A stretch of DNA of 64,000 nt. Origin: Pectobacterium wasabiae CFBP 3304. GTDB taxonomy: Bacteria; Pseudomonadota; Gammaproteobacteria; Enterobacterales; Enterobacteriaceae. Positions 58,439 through 64,000 of this stretch are shown here, piece by piece. The notes below the pieces were generated by a model, which searched no databases, had not been told where the DNA came from, and was given only the letters and a program-made list of their open reading frames with translations. A program made the position numbers and the translations under genes. Each line of letters begins with the position of its first letter. The stretch's first letter is position 1. The stretch lies in contig NZ_CP015750.1 in NCBI RefSeq assembly GCF_001742185.1, positions 2,170,001 through 2,234,000 on the forward strand, written 5' to 3'.

Positions 58439-59374
58439 TTACAGAACCAGTTCGCGATTCAGGACCAGCGCCAGCAGCGCCTGACGGGCGTAAATACCGT
58501 TGCCCGCCTGTTGGAAATAATAGGCGTAGGGCGTGGTATCGACATCAATGGTGATCTCATCGACGCGCGGCAGCGGGTGCAGCACTTTCAAATTCTGGCG
58601 GGCGCTGTCCAGGTCGGCAGCGCGCAGGACAAATTGGGATTTGATGTTGATGTATTCGGACGGATCCAGACGTTCTTTCTGAACGCGCGTCATATACAGA
58701 ATATCCAACTCGCCGACGACGTCGTCGATGCTGTTGTGCAGGCTGTAAGCAATATTCTTCTCTTTCAGCATGCTCAGAATGTAGTCGGGCATGGCCAGTG
58801 CGTCTGGAGCGATGAAGTAGAAGCGGTTGCCTTCGAACTTCGCCAGCGCTTGCGTAAGTGAATGCACGGTGCGGCCATATTTCAAATCACCGACCATCGC
58901 GATGTTGATGTTGTTCAGCCGGCCTTGCGTTTCCTGAATGGTGAACAGATCGAGCAGCGTTTGCGTCGGGTGCTGGTTCGCACCGTCTCCGGCGTTCAGT
59001 ACCGGAATACCGCCGGAAAACTCGGTGGCAAGGCGGGACGCACCTTCCTGTGGATGGCGCATCACGATGGCATCAACATATTGGCTAATGACGGAGATCG
59101 TGTCGGCCAGCGTTTCGCCCTTTTTCCCCAGCGACGTGTTGTTGCTGTCGGCGAAACCGACGACGGAGGCACCGAGACGATGCATCGCGGTTTCAAAGGA
59201 TAGACGCGTCCGGGTGGAGGCTTCGAAGAAGCAACTGGCAATCACTTTATGTTTTAACAGCTCAGGTTGAGGTTTGGCTTTCAGGCTGGCAGCAACATTC
59301 AGCGCCAGCTCTAAATCTTCCCGACTGAGGTCGTTAATCGAAATAATATGTTTTTGATAGAGCGGATTGACCAT
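58439..59374 (-). CDS. pyrB: Aspartate carbamoyltransferase catalytic chain PyrB
   Basis: A 311-residue catalytic subunit that joins carbamoyl phosphate and aspartate, the first committed step of pyrimidine synthesis. The carbamoyl-phosphate motif [19 protein letters not shown] (about residues 53-71) and [10 protein letters not shown] (about 268-277) are present. Length equals that of E. coli PyrB. The pyrL leader peptide and attenuator control it upstream. Confidence 0.98.
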   Translation of the reverse strand: MVNPLYQKHIISINDLSREDLELALNVAASLKAKPQPELLKHKVIASCFFEASTRTRLSFETAMHRLGASVVGFADSNNTSLGKKGETLADTISVISQYVDAIVMRHPQEGASRLATEFSGGIPVLNAGDGANQHPTQTLLDLFTIQETQGRLNNINIAMVGDLKYGRTVHSLTQALAKFEGNRFYFIAPDALAMPDYILSMLKEKNIAYSLHNSIDDVVGELDILYMTRVQKERLDPSEYINIKSQFVLRAADLDSARQNLKVLHPLPRVDEITIDVDTTPYAYYFQQAGNGIYARQALLALVLNRELVL

Positions 59375-59433
59375 GTTGTCTTTCTCCTAACGAGTAAACA
59401 GGAAATGTCGTATCTGGCGGCCCGGACGATGGG

Positions 59434-59462
59434 CAAAAAAAAGCCCCTCATTGAGGGGCTTT
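59434..59462 (-). terminator. pyrBI attenuator
   Basis: The 9-bp stem AGCCCCTCA / TGAGGGGCT with a single-base loop is followed on the minus strand by eight Ts. It overlaps the end of the leader reading frame, so translation close behind RNA polymerase prevents the hairpin, as in the classical UTP-sensitive pyrBI attenuation. Confidence 0.93.
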
Positions 59463-59570
59463 CTTAACTGATCGATTGAGCAACGGAAAGGAAAACGCTG
59501 GCTTGCTGCCGGATGGCAGTTGTGGTTGAGAACCAACATAAGCAGCGGATTTTTTGGTGTAACAGTGCAT
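59448..59570 (-). CDS. pyrL: pyrBI operon leader peptide PyrL
   Basis: A 40-codon leader peptide frame from ATG 59570 to TGA 59448, beginning MHCYTKKSAAYVG and ending NRSVKKAPQ. It ends inside the attenuator hairpin, the layout known from E. coli pyrL (44 codons). Translation reports UTP supply through polymerase pausing. No other function is expected. Confidence 0.85.
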   Translation of the reverse strand: MHCYTKKSAAYVGSQPQLPSGSKPAFSFPLLNRSVKKAPQ

Positions 59571-59723
59571 GACCCCTCCCGGCAAACTGTCGGGAATTAT
59601 ACGCGCCGACTAGGCTATTTCAAGCATAAAATGTGGTTTTTTACGCACTGCAATCGGTTGCGGAGCGAATGCTCTCTGCATGATGACCGTAGACGAGAGA
59701 AGGCTGGCCGAGAAGAGTGATGA

Positions 59724-60287
<564 letters not shown>

Positions 60288-60655
60288 GATTTCTGTGAAC
60301 AAGGAACGTTCAACTATAAAATGGAAGGCAATAATGGCAATAATTCCTTAGATGTCTCCCAGTGTTTTTCCCCTTCTGCAGAGCAGTAAAGGAAAAACCA
60401 CGTCAATACCGCAAGGCCTAGAAAAAAACAGCCAGTCAGTTGCTTAACTGACTGGCATTATTCAGAAAATGATTTTCTTGCTAGAAAACCTCATGACCTT
60501 TCTATTATAGATATGTTATTACTTTAAATTATGTGGGATGTTTTCTCTGGTATTGGCCTGTCACAGACTTTTTATTCTCTTTTAGTTTTTATAAACAGGT
60601 ACATATCAGGTACGGCATATTTTATGTAGGGTAATTTTAATGTAGGGATGCACTG
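60288..60655. other. Intergenic region with candidate small RNA
   Basis: This 368-bp AT-rich region separates the YhcH-type gene from the first PAS-LuxR gene. Its middle carries a candidate minus-strand RNA at 60423-60497; its right end holds the regulator's promoter. Nothing else is recognised. Confidence 0.5.
60423..60497 (-). ncRNA. Candidate small RNA with intrinsic terminator
   Basis: On the minus strand a perfect -10 box TATAAT (60504-60509) is followed, about seven bases on, by a predicted RNA with two hairpins: an 8-bp stem GGTTTTCT / AGAAAATC with an AGCA loop (60471-60490) and an 11-bp perfect stem GCCAGTCAGTT / AACTGACTGGC (60431-60456), then a run of seven Ts. The -35 is weak. 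No minus-strand gene lies upstream that the terminator could serve, so an independent transcript of about 75 nt is likely. It matches no small RNA I can name. Confidence 0.5.
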
Positions 60656-61339
60656 ATGAAACAAATTACATTACCTGACAGATTAATCGCCATGTTCGAA
60701 GGCGATCCTCTCGTCGGTTGGGCAGTAAAAGACACAAGCTCCCGTTTTATTTATGTCAATAACACCTTTAAAACCTGGCAAACCATATCAACGCGTTATG
60801 ATTATGAAGGCTTGAATATTAAGGATATCCCTGTTCCTGTAGCCGAATTTTCAGACATTTTTAACCAGCAGGAACGAGAGATAGAGCGTACAGGTAAGGC
60901 GGTGAGAGCCATTACAACGCATATTCAAGGCGCGGAAAAAATAATGCAGCCTGCCTACAATATTCAGGAGCCACTCTATGATGAACACCGTAACTGTGTA
61001 GGCACGGTTATCAGCGTCAGACATGTCAGGATTATCACGCCGACCTCGTTGCTGAATGGAACAATAATGCAACACTCTACCTTCGAGCCCCCTTCTAAGA
61101 TATTTACCGAGAAGGAATGGGAGGTTATTTACCTGCTGGTCTGTGGGATGATGCTTAAAGATATAAGCAGCATCCTCTCAATCACCGTCGATGCCGTTAA
61201 CAGCAGACTCCGAAGCTGCTACAGAAAAACAGGCTTGAATTCACTATCAGGCCTAAAGGAATACTGTAGAGATAACCGATTTGATAACTACATCCCGCTG
61301 TTCTTTCTGAAAAAAGGACATATCATTATCAGAGGCTAA
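60656..61339 (+). CDS. PAS-LuxR-type regulator, first of a tandem pair
   Basis: A 227-residue DNA-binding regulator. The N-terminal PAS-like sensor (about residues 10-125) contains PLVGWAVKDTSSRFIYVNNTF (typical PAS start) and ends with VISVRHVRII. The C-terminus has a LuxR/GerE-type helix-turn-helix: FTEKEWEVIYLLVCGMMLKDISSILSI (in part) and VDAVNSRLRSCYRKTG (about 150-195). Start at ATG 60656. The next gene starts 4 bp on and is a paralogue, so the pair looks like a tandem duplication. Its ligand and targets are unknown. It sits between the YjgK-type gene and argI, where E. coli has no such gene. Confidence 0.78.
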   Translation: MKQITLPDRLIAMFEGDPLVGWAVKDTSSRFIYVNNTFKTWQTISTRYDYEGLNIKDIPVPVAEFSDIFNQQEREIERTGKAVRAITTHIQGAEKIMQPAYNIQEPLYDEHRNCVGTVISVRHVRIITPTSLLNGTIMQHSTFEPPSKIFTEKEWEVIYLLVCGMMLKDISSILSITVDAVNSRLRSCYRKTGLNSLSGLKEYCRDNRFDNYIPLFFLKKGHIIIRG

Positions 61340-61343
61340 CCTG

Positions 61344-62009
61344 ATGGATCCAGATTTGACTCCTGTTGAGTATTACTTTGATAACTCTTTGTTTGGCTGG
61401 GCAATAAAGGACTGCAACTCTCAGTATGTTTATGGCAATAAGACGGTATGTCAGTATTTCGGCGTAACAGAAAATAAACTGTTAGGCAGTCTCGACACTG
61501 ACTTAATACCCGATGTCAGCGAACACTACGACCATATACTTTATGACGACCAAAAAATATTGACCACAAATGAAATGAGTATCGTCCTCAAAACATTTGA
61601 TTACGGAAGACGGAATAGACTCAGATCTTTTCTGGTGGAGAAGCGTCCTTGGCGGCTCAATGATGGCACTGACGGTATTGTTTGCACTTACATAGAAATC
61701 ACCAATGTTTACTTTTCAACCTTTCTTATGCCATGTGAAAGGAAGCCTGTTGTGTTCACCCGACCAGCAAATATTTTTACAGACAAAGAGTGGGAGGTCG
61801 TTCTTTTGCTGCAAAGCGGGGTGAAGCAGAACCGTATCCCGGACATACTCGGTATAAGTTCTTCAACGCTTCGTAACAGGATAACGCGTTGCTGTGATAA
61901 AACAGGTGTGACAAACAGCGCCACCTTGATCGAGCACTGCAACCAAAAAGGATGGGATAACTACATTCCCCCTTTTTTTCTGATAAAAGGGCATGTGTCG
62001 ATTACCTGA
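61344..62009 (+). CDS. PAS-LuxR-type regulator, second of a tandem pair
   Basis: A 221-residue paralogue of the preceding protein. It shares the opening pattern FGWAIKDCNSQYVYGNKTV, the FTDKEWEVVLLLQSGVKQNRI helix-turn-helix entry, and the C-terminal WDNYIPPFFLIKGHVSI (compare FDNYIPLFFLKKGHIII in the first). Sequence divergence is high, so the duplication is old. It begins 4 bp after the first gene's stop codon, so translation is probably coupled. A heterodimer of the two is possible. Function is unknown. Confidence 0.78.
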   Translation: MDPDLTPVEYYFDNSLFGWAIKDCNSQYVYGNKTVCQYFGVTENKLLGSLDTDLIPDVSEHYDHILYDDQKILTTNEMSIVLKTFDYGRRNRLRSFLVEKRPWRLNDGTDGIVCTYIEITNVYFSTFLMPCERKPVVFTRPANIFTDKEWEVVLLLQSGVKQNRIPDILGISSSTLRNRITRCCDKTGVTNSATLIEHCNQKGWDNYIPPFFLIKGHVSIT

Positions 62010-62062
62010 GAGCCTGCCCACCTCTGATCTGTTTTTAAAACACATCAAAGGCAGGCTAAACC

Positions 62063-63070
62063 TTAATCCTGTGCAAGCGTAGCGACCATCACGGCTTTGA
62101 TGGTGTGCATACGGTTTTCCGCCTGATCGAACACGGTACTGTGCGCGGATTCAAAGACCTCGTCCGTGACTTCCATTCCACCGTGCAGGCCATACTGTTC
62201 TGCCATTTGCTGACCCATGGTTGTTTGGTCATCATGGAACGCTGGCAGGCAGTGTAGGAACTTCACCTGCGGATTGCCCGTTGCGGCGATCATCGCCATG
62301 TTCACCTGATACGGTTTTAGCAGCGCGATACGCTCTTTCCACGTTTCTTTCGGTTCACCCATAGAAACCCAAACGTCGGTATAAATGAAGTCTGCGCCCG
62401 CGACGCCTGCGGCGATATCTTCTGTCAGCGTGATGCTGCCGCCCGTTTGCTCTGCTGCTGCTTGACACTCAGCCACCAAACCGGCATCCGGCCAGCAGGC
62501 TTTTGGCGCAACAAGGCGTAAATCCAGCCCGGTCAGCGCCGCCGCTTCCAGCATGGTGTTGCCCATGTTGTTACGCGCATCGCCAGCGTAGACGAGCGTC
62601 ATGTCTGACAACGCTTTACCCGGCAAATGTTCCTGCATTGTCAGCAGATCGGCCAACAACTGCGTGGGGTGGAATTCGTTTGTCAGTCCGTTCCACACTG
62701 GAACACCTGCATATTGCGCCAGCGTTTCAACAATGTGCTGGCCGTAGCCGCGATATTGAATGCCGTCGTACATTCTTCCCAGAACGCGGGCGGTGTCCTT
62801 GATGGATTCTTTATGACCAATTTGGCTACCGCTTGGGCCGAGATAGGTCACTTGCGCGCCCTGATCGTATGCAGCAACTTCGAAAGAGCAGCGAGTACGA
62901 GTCGAATCTTTTTCGAAGATGAGTGCGATGTTTTTACCTTGCAGGCGGCGAGTTTCGGTTCCGCTTTTTTTATCGGCCTTCAGTTTCGTCGACAAAGCTA
63001 AAAGATGGGCAATTTCTGCGGGTGTAAAATCCATTAACCTTAAAAAGTGACGCTTATAGAACGGTTGCAT
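62063..63070 (-). CDS. argI: Ornithine carbamoyltransferase
   Basis: A 335-residue enzyme that makes citrulline from ornithine and carbamoyl phosphate in arginine synthesis. The carbamoyl-phosphate motif [18 protein letters not shown] (about residues 54-71), [15 protein letters not shown] and the ornithine/Cys motif [10 protein letters not shown] (about 272-281) are present. The ATG at 63070 fits the E. coli length (334); the longer frame from 63109 is in the repeat-rich upstream region. A pair of ARG boxes lies upstream, and rraB is divergent, both as in E. coli. Confidence 0.97.
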   Translation of the reverse strand: MQPFYKRHFLRLMDFTPAEIAHLLALSTKLKADKKSGTETRRLQGKNIALIFEKDSTRTRCSFEVAAYDQGAQVTYLGPSGSQIGHKESIKDTARVLGRMYDGIQYRGYGQHIVETLAQYAGVPVWNGLTNEFHPTQLLADLLTMQEHLPGKALSDMTLVYAGDARNNMGNTMLEAAALTGLDLRLVAPKACWPDAGLVAECQAAAEQTGGSITLTEDIAAGVAGADFIYTDVWVSMGEPKETWKERIALLKPYQVNMAMIAATGNPQVKFLHCLPAFHDDQTTMGQQMAEQYGLHGGMEVTDEVFESAHSTVFDQAENRMHTIKAVMVATLAQD

Positions 63071-63101
63071 GATGTATCTCTCCATGTGGCTCAACACTAT
63101 C

Positions 63102-63224
63102 CCCGTCATACTTCAAGCTGCATGTGCGTTGGCTTCTCTTACTCACCCCAGTCACTTACTTGAGTAAGCTCCTGAGGATTCGTGCGATTGCCGCCTTCCT
63201 GCAACTCGAATTATCTAGGGTATA
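63102..63224. repeat. Palindromic enterobacterial intergenic repeat, full copy
   Basis: An about 123-bp element whose ends (CATACTTCAAGCTGCATG and CTGCAACTCGAATTATC) are inverted and whose middle has ACTTACTTGAGTAAG. This resembles a family of palindromic intergenic repeats known from Yersinia, Serratia and Pectobacterium. It lies between argI and its ARG boxes, within the argI leader or promoter. Partial copies occur at 6109-6175 and 13872-13927. Confidence 0.75.
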
Positions 63225-63246
63225 TCTATCGGATTAAAAGCTATTC

Positions 63247-63284
63247 ATTGAATTAAAATTCACTTTATATGTGTAATTATTCAA
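63247..63284. promoter_or_regulatory. Tandem ARG boxes of argI
   Basis: ATTGAATTAAAATTCACT (63247-63264) matches the ArgR consensus wnTGAATwwwwATTCAnw fully at the conserved bases; TATGTGTAATTATTCAAA (63267-63284) is a weaker second box. The two are 2 bp apart, close to the usual 3 bp. Arginine-dependent repression is expected. Confidence 0.85.
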
Positions 63285-63375
63285 ATTCAAGTGGTGATAT
63301 CAAACTTTGTGGTGGAGCAAGCCGCAGGGCTGTGGGACAATAAGCAATATTACGTCGATTAATGAGGACTGAGGC

Positions 63376-63798
63376 ATGGCAAATCGCGAATTACTGGAAG
63401 AGCAACGGGAAGAGACACGCCTGATCATTGAAGAACTGCTGGATGATGGCAGCGATCCTGACGCGCTCTATACCATTGAACACCATTTCTCTGCTGAGAA
63501 GTTTGAAGTGTTGGAGAAAGTTGCTGTAGAAGCCTTCAAGCTGGGCTATGAAGTGACGGATGCGGAAGAACTGGAAGTGGAAGATGGCGTGTTGCTGATG
63601 TGCTGTGATGCGATCAGTGAAGTCGCGCTGAATGCGGAACTGATCGACGCGCAGGTAGAACAGCTACTGGCGCTGGCAGAACGCCACGGTGTGAATTACG
63701 ACGGGTGGGGTACTTACTTCGAAGATCCGGATGGTGAAGGCGAAGAAGGGGATGATGAAGATTTTTATGACGAAGATGATGACGGTAAGCGCCATTAA
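63376..63798 (+). CDS. rraB: Ribonuclease E inhibitor RraB
   Basis: A 140-residue RraB (YjgD), a protein that binds RNase E and alters mRNA decay. The family wording [38 protein letters not shown] (in part) and a very acidic C-terminus ([16 protein letters not shown], about 120-135) are typical. Length agrees with the E. coli protein (138). It is divergent from argI as in E. coli. Confidence 0.97.
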   Translation: MANRELLEEQREETRLIIEELLDDGSDPDALYTIEHHFSAEKFEVLEKVAVEAFKLGYEVTDAEELEVEDGVLLMCCDAISEVALNAELIDAQVEQLLALAERHGVNYDGWGTYFEDPDGEGEEGDDEDFYDEDDDGKRH

Positions 63799-63828
63799 CC
63801 ATTGAGCTTCAACCCTGCCTCACAGAAT

Positions 63829-63855
63829 GCCGCGGGAATACCCTGCGGCGTTTTT
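63829..63855 (+). terminator. rraB: Terminator after rraB
   Basis: A GC-rich stem GCCGCGGG / CCCTGCGGC (one bulged base) is followed by five Ts, 30 bp past the rraB stop codon. Confidence 0.75.
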
Positions 63856-63948
63856 ATTTGGTTTTTACGCGATCGTTATGTCGATCGCTTAAATGCGGAT
63901 ACCGTATTTCCCTCGGAATCTCGATCCTGCAACAATCGGTATGGCTGT

Positions 63949-64000
63949 CTACAGCACTTTCAGCATCGTCACTTCACAATCGGTGTGGCCCGTGTTGCCC
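63949..64000 (-). CDS. 3' end of a probable GNAT acetyltransferase (YjgM-like), partial
   Basis: On the minus strand an open frame enters from the window edge and ends at 63949 with GNTGHTDCEVTMLKVL and a TAG stop. The C-terminus resembles that of GNAT-family N-acetyltransferases, and in E. coli the gene next to rraB, in this orientation, is the GNAT gene yjgM. With only 16 residues in view the family call is tentative. Confidence 0.45.
   Translation of the reverse strand, partial: GNTGHTDCEVTMLKVL

Overview
The window looks like chromosomal DNA of a soft-rot enterobacterium, most likely Pectobacterium. The core gene blocks parC-plsC-ftsP, yqhC/yqhD/dkgA, yghB-metC, exbBD, yhbP-yraR, nrdDG, ridA-pyrIB-pyrL, argI and rraB match enterobacterial families, and the intact sucrose regulon (scrKYABR), the TRAP transporter and the type VI secretion (T6SS) cargo genes are usual in that group. 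The genus is inferred from gene content and protein similarity recalled from memory; no database search was possible.

Layout. 1-10 kb: a Fur-controlled TonB-dependent receptor, parC, plsC, ftsP, a GntR/UTRA regulator and dkgA. 10-16 kb: a T6SS cargo island of hcp, vgrG, a DUF4123 adaptor, an AT-rich probable immunity gene, an AT-rich probable papain-like cysteine hydrolase effector and a PAAR tip protein. This island sits between dkgA and yqhD, which are neighbours in E. coli. 16-27 kb: yqhD, an NfsA-like flavoprotein, the divergent activator yqhC, yghB, metC, a dctPQM-type TRAP transporter between metC and exbB, then exbBD with a Fur-box-like site. 27-35 kb: a YiiG-like lipoprotein and scrR-scrB-scrA-scrY-scrK with ScrR-like operators. 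35-36 kb: a membrane-anchored bactofilin preceded by a tiny overlapping ORF.

36-49.3 kb: a complete type I-E CRISPR-Cas locus (cas3, cse1-cse2-cas7e-cas5e-cas6e-cas1-cas2, two arrays of 12 and 10 repeats). It carries three toxin-antitoxin modules. A MazEF-type pair, with a solitary inverted CRISPR repeat upstream of its promoter, splits cas3 from cse1. A RelE-type toxin remnant with two in-frame stops, plus its intact antitoxin, follows array 1. An intact higBA pair follows next. Array 2 is headed by a duplicated copy of the cas2 3' end and leader, and degenerate repeats lie between the two toxin-antitoxin modules.

49-64 kb: an unrecognised small protein, an MFS transporter with a PLP-dependent decarboxylase and a divergent HxlR regulator, yhbP, yraR, nrdDG (with DnaA-, NrdR- and FNR-like sites upstream), ridA, the pyrL-pyrB-pyrI attenuated operon, a YhcH/YjgK-type protein, a candidate small RNA, two tandem PAS-LuxR-type regulators, argI with ARG boxes, rraB, and the 3' end of a probable GNAT acetyltransferase.

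The most interesting parts are the solitary repeat beside the MazEF module, the build-up of toxin-antitoxin modules and duplicated leader in the CRISPR locus, the T6SS island that splits yqhD from dkgA, and the candidate RNA at 60.4 kb.
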